Source of the DNA: Fragilaria crotonensis
Lineage: Eukaryota > Bacillariophyta > Fragilariophyceae > Fragilariales > Fragilariaceae
Assembly (NCBI GenBank): GCA_022925895.1
Contig: JAKSYS010000356.1
Coordinates: 1 to 62,236 of the forward strand
Length of the DNA: 62,236 bases
Direction of reading: 5' to 3'
Positions 11,742-22,382 of this stretch are shown here, piece by piece (the stretch's first letter is position 1; every line of letters starts with the position of its first letter). The notes below the pieces were generated by a model. That model saw only the letters and a list, made by a program, of their open reading frames with translations. It was not told the DNA's origin and did no database searches. The position numbers were made by a program, and so were the translations under genes.

Positions 11742-12311
11742 TTAACAACCACGTCCCAACATTTCGCACATGTCTTCTCGCTTCTGTTTCTTATCACGCT
11801 TGGCCATTTCTTCTTGCTTTTCAAGAGCAATTTTGGTATTCTCCACGAATGATCGTGATCTCAAATCAGTCCCCGCTTCGGGATTGATATCCGATCGAAT
11901 GTCTGCTGTATATGCCGAGGATGGAATGCCTGCAGATGATGCGGCTGATGTTGAACCACCACCACCACCACCACCACCACCACCACGAGACTTTCGTTGT
12001 AGTTCCAGTTTGCGAGCCACCCGGGCAGCCATTTCGTCTTCGGTCAGGACACCACCTTCGTCTGACGCCAAGACCATTTGTGGAACGGTCGCAGTGGTCA
12101 TCAACATGACACCACTTGTCGCCATGAAACGACCCAAGGCAGTCACCATGGCATCACGACGAGATAGTTGATGTTCAGATTGTTGATGCACTTGCTGTTG
12201 TGGAGGAGTCTTGGACATGATGACTCCAGGTATTTGGAAGGCAACACAACACTGAGCGATGCAGACCAACGAAAGGAACATAACGAGTGGGGAGGCAGCG
12301 GTATACTTCAT
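11742..12311 (-). CDS. Putative thylakoid-lumen protein, unknown function
   Basis: A 189-aa protein starting at the ATG at 12311 (MKYTAASPLVMFLSLVC). Its first ~25 residues form an ER-type signal peptide ending CCVAF-QIP, resembling the F-containing cleavage motif of diatom plastid preproteins. A second targeting element follows: the twin arginine RRDAMVTALGRF, a hydrophobic run, and VLAS-DEGG, as in Tat-dependent thylakoid-lumen transit domains. The mature part has an acidic/basic stretch, a ten-glycine run, then a charged C-terminus (KQEEMAKRDKKQKREDM) ending CEMLGRGC. The glycine run is encoded by a (CCA)n-type microsatellite on the plus strand near 11955-11987 and may vary in length. I do not recognise a family. 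Lumen targeting is inference from the presequence. Confidence 0.7.
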   Translation of the reverse strand: MKYTAASPLVMFLSLVCIAQCCVAFQIPGVIMSKTPPQQQVHQQSEHQLSRRDAMVTALGRFMATSGVMLMTTATVPQMVLASDEGGVLTEDEMAARVARKLELQRKSRGGGGGGGGGGSTSAASSAGIPSSAYTADIRSDINPEAGTDLRSRSFVENTKIALEKQEEMAKRDKKQKREDMCEMLGRGC

Positions 12312-12932
12312 CGTACTTCTGATCGTCTTGCAAATAGCAGATGCGGAGCGTTGCTTGACTTGCTCTTCAGGCTGTTGACAGAATATGTGGAAAACATCGT
12401 TTTCAAGTTGAGAAGTCAAATTGTCGTGCGTGTTGGCCACATCATGTGGCATTTGATGACAGCACATGCCGTCATTACAGTGCAATCATGCAGCCGTGAT
12501 GAGAGCACAGATATCGTACTGGTACGACATAGCTGGTACAAGTACTTGTATGTTAGCGCAGTAATGTCGTGCTGAGGTCCTCTGCGTACGTGGTACCAGG
12601 TACGTACCTGTACCAGGAACTGGTACATACATTCCCCTATTGGCTATTGGTATGTACTGTATACGGTACAGTAGCAGGAGTACTGGCGTAAGATAACTAC
12701 GTCGACTAAAATTTACTCCAAAGTACTACTATGACATAGTAGTACCTGGTACTGTACTTCACACATAAAAGATATCGCGCAAAAATCACGCATTCGGTGC
12801 TGAATCATTACAGGGATCATCAAGTTTTATGATGGGACAATCTAACAACTCGGCAAGTAAAGTACTCGGAGTACTTCACTTGAACGTAGCCACCCACCAC
12901 ACTCTATCCAAACGCCAATCACAGAGGCTACT
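12312..12932. other. GTAC-rich intergenic island
   Basis: No gene is seen. Between 12516 and 12758 I count 17 GTAC tetranucleotides, where about one is expected by chance. Many sit in small palindromes such as GGTACCAGGTACGTACC. The function is unknown; similar islands occur elsewhere in the window. Confidence 0.7.
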
Positions 12933-13889
12933 TTATTCTTTCGTCGCAACCACCCTTTGATACAGTCCGCCAAAGTATGTGTTCTTTTGAATCGACTTGA
13001 TGGATTCTGGCATCCACGAGGACAGATCGCGCATCCATAGATCTTTTGCAAACGGCTCGTAGATTCGGTACATGGTCGACATGATCCCCTGCCAAAGCAT
13101 GGATGTGGGTTTATGGTAATCAATAAGAACCAGTTTACCCCCGTTCGGTTTGAGGACTCGACACGCTTCGGCAAGAGCTTGTTGACGAACGTCGTCGGGA
13201 GTTTCGTGCAAGAGGAAGAATAACAGCACTTGATCGAAACTTTCGTCTTGAAAGTCACTCAGGTCATTGGCGTTGTAACAGGAGAGAGCGACTTGGTCGA
13301 GCTTGGTACTGTTACTGCGATGCAACTTACGATTGAGATTTTCCAGCTGGGCAGGAACGACATCGATGACATCCAAGGATGACTCTGGTCCGAGCCGATC
13401 TACCACAGCTTCGGTTAGGTTGGCATAGACGCAAGACATTTGCAGCGTCTTGCCTGGAATCAACCGATCCTCAGATTGCAAAGCGTCGACTGCCGCATCG
13501 CGAAGCTTGGAGAAGTTCCCCCAGAGAACGATATCGACTAGGAACTGGTGATCAAGGGTTCGGATCATGGTAGGACTGATATAAGCCCACCAGTAATAGT
13601 TCCGAAGATAGTCTGGAATTGGTGGATGATTTGCCAGGGATAAGGTAGGTTTCTGATGCACATCCGGGTAGTGGTACTGGTGGGCGATGCTGGAAAACCT
13701 TGTGACCGAGCTAGGCTTCTGCAAAGATTGCTGTGACGCTGCATTTGTGAGGACTTTAACTTCTGGGTGAGGCTTGTGGGTCGATGAAGGATTGCTTAGA
13801 GCGGCGGTCGAGGCCGCACGCAACAGATCAAATGCATGCCTCTGCAGTCGGGTCGCAAGGATAGACGAAGTCTTCGCTGAGGCAAGCAT
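12933..13889 (-). CDS. rquA: RquA-like rhodoquinone biosynthesis enzyme
   Basis: A 318-aa protein from the ATG at 13889. RquA belongs to the class I methyltransferase fold but is reported to transfer an amino group from S-adenosylmethionine to ubiquinone, making rhodoquinone. Rhodoquinone is a low-potential carrier that lets complex II run as fumarate reductase under low oxygen. Diagnostic segments are YLRNYYWWAYISP, LWGNFSKLRDAAVDAL, the altered SAM loop LQMSCVYANLT in place of the usual D/ExGxGxG, LDVIDVVPAQLENL, VLLFFLLHETPDDVRQQAL and the C-terminal FGGLYQRVVATKE. The first ~45 residues (MLASAKTSSILATRLQRHAF) are rich in R, S and A and free of acidic residues, as in a mitochondrial presequence. 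The frame is intact with no intron. A generic UbiE-like methyltransferase is the alternative, but the replaced motif I and the YYWWAY block favour RquA. Confidence 0.86.
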   Translation of the reverse strand: MLASAKTSSILATRLQRHAFDLLRAASTAALSNPSSTHKPHPEVKVLTNAASQQSLQKPSSVTRFSSIAHQYHYPDVHQKPTLSLANHPPIPDYLRNYYWWAYISPTMIRTLDHQFLVDIVLWGNFSKLRDAAVDALQSEDRLIPGKTLQMSCVYANLTEAVVDRLGPESSLDVIDVVPAQLENLNRKLHRSNSTKLDQVALSCYNANDLSDFQDESFDQVLLFFLLHETPDDVRQQALAEACRVLKPNGGKLVLIDYHKPTSMLWQGIMSTMYRIYEPFAKDLWMRDLSSWMPESIKSIQKNTYFGGLYQRVVATKE

Positions 13890-14943
13890 GGGTCTGGTAC
13901 TGTAGAAAGATATAAATGCGAAAGTTTTTAAAATCAAAGAAATTGTGATATCATCAGGTTCCGAACTGCTAAATCACCGATGAGAAGTGTCAGATGAGAA
14001 GCGTACGATTCATGGAACGAGGTAGAATGCGAACCCGATGGCGACGAGATTTGCGCCAGCAACTTGAAGTTCCAAACGACCGCGCCTCCAACTTTGAAAA
14101 CAACTGCATAAACACAAAATCATTGGCACATTATTCTAGCAGTAGCTGTCGTTTGTAGGGACGCGATGCCAATAGTCTCACGGGAGACCCATTGAGCCGT
14201 GCAAACCGGTCGATTGATAAAACGATGATCCACCCCCCGTTGTGTCCCATTTGGTTTCCTTGACCCATCCAAGTTCAAGTTTCTCTGGATGCAATTTAGG
14301 CATCAGAGAGAATCCCCGGACTATTCTCATTTTGTGTCACTCACATGCACCTCTGTATGCATACGACGTACATATGTCCAACATGGGATCTATGGCCCTT
14401 GCCGTATGATAGTATGCATATAACTCCGAGGTCCGCGTAGACTATAGTACTACGGGTGGTCAGTGATTTGAAATATTTAGATACTCCCCGATTCACTCCG
14501 TGACTCGTACTGGACTCTGGACCTTGACAACATCCCGGTATTAATAACGCCAGTATTTCCATCTACCAGTAGAGTCACCAGTGCCAGTTCTAAACTTCCG
14601 TTTTCAGTGATTATGGAATTCTCCGACCCGGAACCTGCCGGTAGTACAAGTAGTGCAAAGTTCCTCGTACTGTAGTAACGTAGTAACGAGGTTTTTCCAA
14701 TTTTCTGTAGCAAACGAACGCCATTCGTTTCGTGGCGAGTATGAAAAGGAAATGAAATGCATCCGTACATACCAATTCGTGTGTGCGTGTGTGTGTTGAC
14801 CCTCGGACTGTGTCGTGTCTGTCATGTAGTTTGTGTCAGCGCACTCGACATTCGACTGTCACACAATCGGCATACTCAATCAGCGCACCGCATTTGACAT
14901 CTCACATCACTTGACTAAATCAACTTGAGAAAAGTACAGAGCA
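13890..14943. other. Intergenic between two divergent genes
   Basis: About 1 kb separates the RquA-like gene (minus) and the coiled-coil gene (plus), so it should hold both promoters. I see no gene. Short AGTACTACG and CGTAGTAACG stretches and a GT-rich run near 14780 are the only local features. Confidence 0.55.
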
Positions 14944-16068
14944 ATGAAGTCGACATGTAGAACTCTCGCAACATCACTACTTCTTCTTTTGATGAATGAT
15001 ATGTGCAGCCCCTTTGTACTTGGACCATCATCAATGTCGGCGAGATGCACAATGACAACATTCCCCTCAAGGTTTGGCTCCACAAGTAATACAATGTCCT
15101 CCGACTGTCAAATCCAAACGACGAAATCATGCACTCGCACATCGGAGACAGGGCAAGGCATTGTCGTTGTTATTGGCACAAGATGGACTGCAACCAACCA
15201 CCAACCTTCAATCGTGAGTTCCCCCTTGTACTTTTATATGGATGATGTGATTAAGTGTTTCATTTACACGTGTCCGTTTTCGTGCCAATGCATCCATCAT
15301 ACTCAACTCGACTCACTCACTAAACGCTGACTCTCTTCTTTCCTGACAAAAAAAAACTCACGAATGAATCCAACAAAAAACAAAACCATATGAACAAAAA
15401 GACTCGAGCAAAAGATTGATGAATTGACGGAGCAGCTCAAGAATGAGCCGAATGAGATGTTTGAGGAAGAAGCCTCAAAGTTAGAATTGGAGCTGCGGCA
15501 AACGATTGCCACGTTGACTCGAAAATTACAAGAAGCTGAAACGGAATTGCGCAAATTCAAGGACCTTCAAGTCATTATGGCGAATGAACGAGCAGCGTTG
15601 GAAGTTGAAATTGCAGAGTTGAAGAAAGAATTTGAAAAAGGCTCTGATTGGCAGGGAAAATACAAAGAAGCCCTGGAGAAGCAAGGCCAAGAACGAGCCG
15701 AAGCGAAAAGGGAAATTGAGCGCCTGCAGCAGGAGGTTCGTATCGTATTTTCTATTGGTCGACGAACATCGGACAAAACGGTTGAAGCACTGCAAAGCAT
15801 GTTGGAAGAAAAGGAAGAGAGACTGTCCATGACACTGGAAGAGATGACTTCCGCAAATGAAAAACTTGCCGAATTCGAAGAGGAGCGCCGATCATTGCGG
15901 AAATTGTGGGGGCTATCTTTGCGTCTCGCATCTCAAAGACTTCGACGTCGACTGAACGACTTACGCAAAAAGATCTTTGGTGGAATACTTCCAGCCGTGG
16001 ACGCAAAAGAAATCGGAGAGGCAAAGGAGCAGGCAATACAAATTCGGAAAACCCGATCGCGATCATAA
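14944..16068 (+). CDS. Predicted secreted or plastid-routed coiled-coil protein
   Basis: Two exons: 14944-15213 and 15409-16068. The intron 15214-15408 starts GTGAGT and ends CTCGAG, phase 0, and gives a 309-aa protein. The start has a good context (GAGCAATGAAG). Residues 1-25 (MKSTCRTLATSLLLLLMND) form a signal peptide. Residues ~25-90 are low-complexity, rich in S and T. Exon 2 encodes a long heptad-rich coiled coil with many E, K, L, Q and R residues (ELRQTIATLTRKLQEAETEL and EEKEERLSMTLEEM), interrupted by VFSIGRRTSDK, and ends basic (IQIRKTRSRS). I do not recognise a family. The exact acceptor is the least certain part, because other AG sites lie just upstream. Confidence 0.6.
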
Positions 16069-19000
16069 TGTCAATAGTGTAGGTGTGGCACCAGGTGAAC
16101 CGACAATGACTAGAAATTGATTCTAATGGTGAGGGGTCAAGCATCAGCTGGAGCGACCCCAAATCGTCCTAAATCAAATTTGTAGCGATTCAGTAACAAA
16201 ACATGTAACTCATGGCGTCCGATCAAGGCGGATTGCTCCATAACTGACAGTATGGTAAGAGTACCTGAGTTCCGAGTATTTGTTCGTATCGCCACATGGA
16301 GTCGAGGACTAGGCTGATGTGTCCAACAAAGGCTAATCCCAATGATTCATTACTTCGAACGCAACTTACTATTCCTGAATCAAGCGAATCATTGGGAAGA
16401 ATATGACTACACGCCTTCAGTCATGCACGACATCCAGGATGTAACACTTTTCCAAGCTCACAACGTAAAGCATCCCAACTCTACTACCCAAATAGGAATC
16501 CCCGTGAGTCTTTAATGCAGTTACAGGTTGCGCAAATATGAAGCAAGCACAAATGGCACAAAGGGAAAAATGTGGCATTGTACAGTAGAACATTAGGTGG
16601 TGTAAAGAATAAGTGCTTGATGCAGGGTTGGTTTGCATCCGTCAAGAATCACGATTTGTTTGGTTCATGCGTCCAGGTTACTCATTCATAACTCCCGGAA
16701 TGAATCATAGTGTTGAATTGCTGTCGAACAATTCAAGAGGTTGATGTGCTCCTAGGATCTTGACGTGAATTTTATCCTCTCTCGTGATGATCGCAAATCG
16801 GATGAAAAAGGGAATCATTATGTTCCAATGCTAGGTGGGCATCAATGTCGGCTTAATTTTTCATTCAATGGTTCGCGCAGTGGAGAAGTCAATCAAAGCA
16901 GGGAATCATCACTGGTGTTGTGTGGTGTAACAGAGATGTGTAGCATTAGTATCTGAATGAAGTCTCCTTATTATGATTGACATTGTGATAACAGGATGGA
17001 GCAGCAAGGGCACATTGATATTCAAGCCAGCAAAAATAGAACTTCAATCTTCATGCATGTAAGGGCTAAAACAAAGTACAAATGAGTGCAAAGTCATGCA
17101 CCAAAGACAAGTTCAGAGACAAATGTGCTTGACCTTCACACATTGTGATTTGCGGCCAGTCAGCAAAGGGAGGAGCGTTGGATTCAAAGCAACTATCAAG
17201 TGTTGCGTGGAGGAAAACAATATCAGGAAATCAAGCTTAGGCTTGCCAACAGGAATTGATGTTACAGGAGATGCGTGACATATGCGTAATATTGATACTT
17301 TGGTGCACAAGCAAGGAATGGTGGCTTACAATAGAGACAACAAGAATGCAGAATATGGGGACAACTTGCTCATGATAATGGCCCTTGATTGCAATTTGAG
17401 TGCAAAGGTATGCTCATCATGTTTTGCTCATCACGAATTGTATAGCAATTTTTGTTCTTGAATTTCAAACAACATTTTCTGATCATTTTTTTTTGCTGAA
17501 TCGACAAGCAAGAAAGGCATCACGGAGGAATCAACATCTTTGGTGCTACGTTGTTGACCTTCTTGTTATGGATATGAACAGCTGTTGACACCTTCATTAC
17601 TACTATATATGACTGGAGCAGTAAATGCATCCGTGAACTTTCAACTTCAAACAATGACGACGGAGCCAGGGTTTTAGAGGTCAGTGCCGTACATCAACAG
17701 GAAAACAAAATCTCGATGGTACAGTGTGAATCTAGCTCAAGTAGTATGATGAACAGTACTTGGAATAGTACTACGCTCGTAGAAGAGGCAAATTTTACAA
17801 ATTGTAGTTTTTAAGCAAGTGAAGTTTGTAGAACTTATGTGCTTTTGCATGGCATAAGTTTCAAGAAGTCCAAAATGGGTTTGGGCCAAAACTGAAAGGA
17901 CAAGACTTTAACTACTTGGACTACATCCCTGCTGCATAAATTGATCCACTTAAATCTTTTATTTCATGCATGCCTTCCAAGGTATCAGATAGTTGATATG
18001 CGATGCCTCTTAGCGCATTAAATATACAATGCACCAAAACTTCCAAGTTTTGAAGTTATGAACATTTGTAACAAGGCAATAGGTCATGAATGTTCAAAAC
18101 TTTGAAATCCATGACTTTGTTCATTTGACTGACTGCAGCCAAAACTTTAAAGCTTGAAGTTTCAAACATCCACAACCTATTGATGCATAACATTTGTAGC
18201 ATGGATTTGAGGTTGAGCAATAAGTTGTTGCATCATGCTTGGTTTGCAACTTGCAACACCATGAGAAAGCACCCTCAACAATGCATGTGATTGAATTGCT
18301 AAATACTACTTTGTAGGATCAGGATGTCTTTCTAGCACCTTTTCTTATCGGTCTGTCTGGTGTTTAGTCACTGTCATAAGCTGATTTGGAATTGTCCTCG
18401 ATCATTCATCCAGTTTCTAATGCGATTCCAAGCTCCAAGCCCTACGACAGTAGAGAAATCATATGTATATCATAGACTTCATTTTAAGGACAAAGCTTTG
18501 CACCAAGGCATGCCAAAGACATGATCTCGGCAAGAAGGTGTGTATGATACTCGTTTTCTTGAAGAACGGCGTACCGCCGACCGTCGAACGTGGCACGTGA
18601 CCCTATAGGCCAGATGTACTTCTAAATTTTGATTGGCGCAGCACGCCGCCCATCGCGCACACCATGTTCCATTGCCAATGAAATATATTCAACGCATCCC
18701 ATGAATCAGCTCCATCATACGGGGTTCTATGGGACGCATACTACTACATGTAGATTCGACAAATCGCATCAACCCCTTCCCATTGGTGCGCTGCCGGAAC
18801 ACCAAGGAAAACCCGAACTTCACCTCCGCGATAAAAACGACAATACGACGTACTGTAGCACATAAAATTGAAATTCAAATTTCTTGTTTGATATATATCA
18901 CGTATGATTCGTGATTAGATGCATACATTGAAAGTGCGCGGAGACCCGGTTTCAAAAAAGCATATTCCGATGTTCATGCCTGCCTGCCGGCTCGTCTCAA

Positions 19001-19386
19001 CGTATATAGTTCTGGTTCGAATGCATTCCACATGGTAGAAGTCCCGGCGGGAATCGACGTCCGTCCCGTTTCTGCGCACTAGATCGCCCTTGCACGCGAA
19101 ATGCAATGCCAACACAGGTCATCATTATGGTCTGCAAGAACCAGTAGATGTACATGAACCAATACAAAGAATCATACTCCGAGTACCAACAAGCGCCTGC
19201 TTGGAGAACAAGATTCGCCCTCCGATCTACGATCGTGGATAATTCGCCTGCAAATAAAGTGTATATCAATATGCATATACGACACTGTTCTTGACCGCTG
19301 CACTTGAACCTTCAGACGAATTCCACTTGGGGCTTGTGGCTCACGACACAAATAACTTGGTATCAATTTCTCCGTCACATTTCATC
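16069..19386. other. 3.3-kb gene-free, AT-rich stretch
   Basis: No gene recognised. An 11-bp inverted pair (CCCAATGATTC and its complement) lies near 16330 and 16390. The AT-rich portion at 17850-18300 repeats CAAAACTTTGAAA/AAGTTTTGAAG-like words and could be an old transposon, but I cannot classify it. The last ~400 bp precede the SET gene and should contain its promoter. Confidence 0.5.
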
Positions 19387-21529
19387 ATGGCAGTGATTCG
19401 TCGAGGATCTCCTCGGTTAGACGTCCAGCAGCCGTTACAAGCTGTAGACGTTGACGAGGAGAACACGTTCACACCCGTCGCGCTGTTTTCACCACCAATC
19501 GCTTCTCCAAGACGACCTCAGAGTAACCTGCTCAAATTTTGCGTCTATGCGGCATTGATCTCGTTAGCTGGCATTGTCTTTTCGCTTTCGTCCGGCATTG
19601 CTGCATCGGGCCACAAGGACACACTTCGGAGCGCTGACACTCCCATCAAAGTCGCAAGGAAATGTAAGTATGATGGCGTCCCGTTCCAGTTGGAGTTTTG
19701 CGTCGCTAACTCTTGCCTTTGCTCGTTGATCTAGGTTCCATTTACATGGCTCCAACATCGTTAAAGGGTTCGGATACCATGGGGATTTACACTACGCGAG
19801 ATATGAAAAATGGCGAGCACATCCTCACAGCCCCAGACGGGCCATCTATTACACTGCTTACTGATATCTTTCGATCAAAAACTTCTAAATTCCCTGCATC
19901 GAATTGGATCTACTTGTGGGGCGAGTATGCCTGGGGTCGCGGTAAGGGGGTTCCGGACCACATCTCCTACGAGGCCTATCGAATTATGGAGTTTCAGATT
20001 ACGACGGGTGCCTTGCCCAATCATCACTGTCTTCTGGACTCCATCTCGTACGAATTCCCGTCGCCGTCGTATGACGATTCTCGATCGGATCATCGACACA
20101 GCCCGGGTACGGGTGCCTATTCCTACAATAAGGGCCGAGATTTCTATGTGGATCGGGCAGTGAAAGGTGGAGAAGAGCTCTTTTTGAACTATGGCAAGTG
20201 CACCCACGAACGAAGCCCAGAATGGGCCAAGGGCACACCAATGCCGTCGGACTATGCGGTTGCAATGGAGATCATTTCAAGTGCGTGGAAAAACCTGACC
20301 AAGGACGGCGGTAAGGATAAAAAGATCGACTTGCCCGCTAATACGGATCCAATGGTGGCAATGATCGTACCCAAATCGACAAGGGAACTCAAGGAGCTCA
20401 TGTCCAAAAACTACCAACCGGACGAACTCACGCGAGAATTGGCGCTTCGAACGGGAATCAATCGCCGAACTCCGGAATGGATTCGCAGCCATGGAAAGTG
20501 TCTCGAGCACATGATACAAGGCCCATCTTATCTTCCTCATGCCGGCCTCGGTGGCATTGCGCAACACTACATCGCCAAAAATGAAGTGATTGTGCCGGCT
20601 CCGTTGATTCACATTATGGATGAGGACGTTCTGTCCATTTATGATGAGGATGGCGCCAAGATTGGTGATCAAGTGGTTTTGAATTACTGCTTCGGGCACC
20701 GAGAAAGCACATTGCTCTTATGTCCCAATACCAACGCCATATTGATCAATCATTGTGTAAGGCGATCCAAGAATTGTAGTCCCAATGCTGTGATGCGATG
20801 GTCATATGGTTGGGATCCCACGTCCGATGAATGGCGCCAAGGAAGCCTGAAGGAGCTTTCCCGAAAATCCTTTCGCGGGTTGAGCATGGAGATTGTTGCG
20901 ACTCGTAACATTGTGCCCGGCGAGGAGGTGCTGATGGACTACGGGGATGAATGGGATGAAGCCTGGAAGAAGCACGTGGCAACTTGGAAACCGAAGGAGC
21001 CAGTCTTGACTGCAAAGGAAGCCAATGACATGCGCTCGCCTCCTTCGTCTATGCTATCAGGTGATTTACGCAGTGGTAATTGGACGAATTCGCATCTCTT
21101 TGCTGCTTGTCTGTATTGGACGACAGACTTGGACACGCATCGCACTTGGGACAAGAGCGATCCTAACTGGACCAATCTCACGGACTCCGAAATTCTACGC
21201 AAGTATGCGGATGATGGTTCAATGTATTCCGGGAGCTATGAGGATCAAAACAGTGGCGCCTATTGGCCTTGCGTTGTAATCCGCGAGGAGCCGCACGGCA
21301 AATCTCCGAGCCGACTTTTACGGTACGAATACTTCAAATTCCTTTTGATGAGGACACAACCTGGACGAAGAACAGCCTTCCGCGATTCTTGACAAACTAC
21401 TCGCGTTCCTCAATTCAATTCTTTGTGAGGAGGGGTATGGGAGATCAGTACTTGCCGGGAGTGTTCCGACACAAGATTGGCATTCCTGATGACGTGTTTC
21501 CGGCGCACTGGAAGAATAAGGCCACATAG
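19387..21529 (+). CDS. Double SET-domain protein with signal anchor (C-terminal frame break)
   Basis: SET domains are usually protein-lysine methyltransferases; this one has two. Exon 1 is 19387-19663, the intron 19664-19734 (GTAAGT to TCTAG, 71 bp), and exon 2 starts at 19735. Residues ~40-70 contain a membrane segment (FCVYAALISLAGIVFSLSSG). The first SET-like half runs from MGIYTTRDMKNGE to GGEELFLNYGKC. The second runs from GLGGIAQHYIAKNEVI to the NHC...PNAVMRW and EEVLMDYGDEWDEAWKKH motifs. The first frame ends at 21392 (644 aa). The homologous C-terminus (GVFRHKIGIPDDVFPAHWKN, ending 21529) lies in another frame, so there is a frame break near 21310-21335. It is a dispersed paralogue of the SET genes at 51636 and 56784. 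Catalytic activity is not proven. Confidence 0.82.
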
Positions 21530-22382
21530 GAAGGCTATCATGATTAAGGATGATATTCTTGGGGTAATATGTATGACCTTGATCTCACTACGCGAAACTC
21601 CAATGGACGAATCCCGCAGCGGAATTGCCGCAATCTCGATGATAACTGGTGCCTTTCCTTAATAGGTTCGAGCATCGCCCTGTCGCGCTTCTTGTCATCG
21701 TTATTTGGTTCAGATGCGCAGTGTTATGTACAGCGAAACCAAAATGATTATAGCATGTTGAAACCTCTGCCAGTCTGATCCAGGAACATCTCAGTAATCA
21801 TGCCTCTCTCTACTAGTATGTACTCTAAAAGTCTAGTTGAGAGAGCATCAAACAATTGTACAATTGTACCCTCGTGCACTTGGTCACTACATCCCTGGTG
21901 CACCAATTTCAAATTACAACGTACGGCTCCGAGAACCAGGTCCTTGTAGTAGTGGAGTAGTAGAACTAGCTAGTACTTACAGTACTGTTTGCTTGTTGCT
22001 TGTGCGCGATGCGCATGATGTGATGACGAGGTGACGACTGACCCATGTCGTAGATGTATATGCATACCAACGTCATTTCGAGGATTATGCGTCCGTCATT
22101 CTCACCCTGTAGCATTGTGGTTGGATTTGGATTTAGATTTGGTGATTCCAATTGCAACCTGCAACCTGCAACCCATCCAACTCAACTCTACGTGCATTCA
22201 AAGCGCAAAGAGTGATCAGTGCACTACTCCAGTACAAGTACTTGTCTGTCGACTCATCTCATTGGGATCCATCGCTCTTGTTCTTGTTATTACCTTTGCG
22301 GAGTTGCGTGTGAATTGTCTGTTGTCCTCTATTCAATCTGGAAAGTGCATACACGCAAGCCTCTACATTTGAATATAGTATC
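21530..22382. other. Intergenic
   Basis: No gene seen. It contains CAATTGTACAATTGTACC near 21855 and several AGTAC words. It is the likely promoter region of the dehydratase-fusion gene that starts at 22383. Confidence 0.5.
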
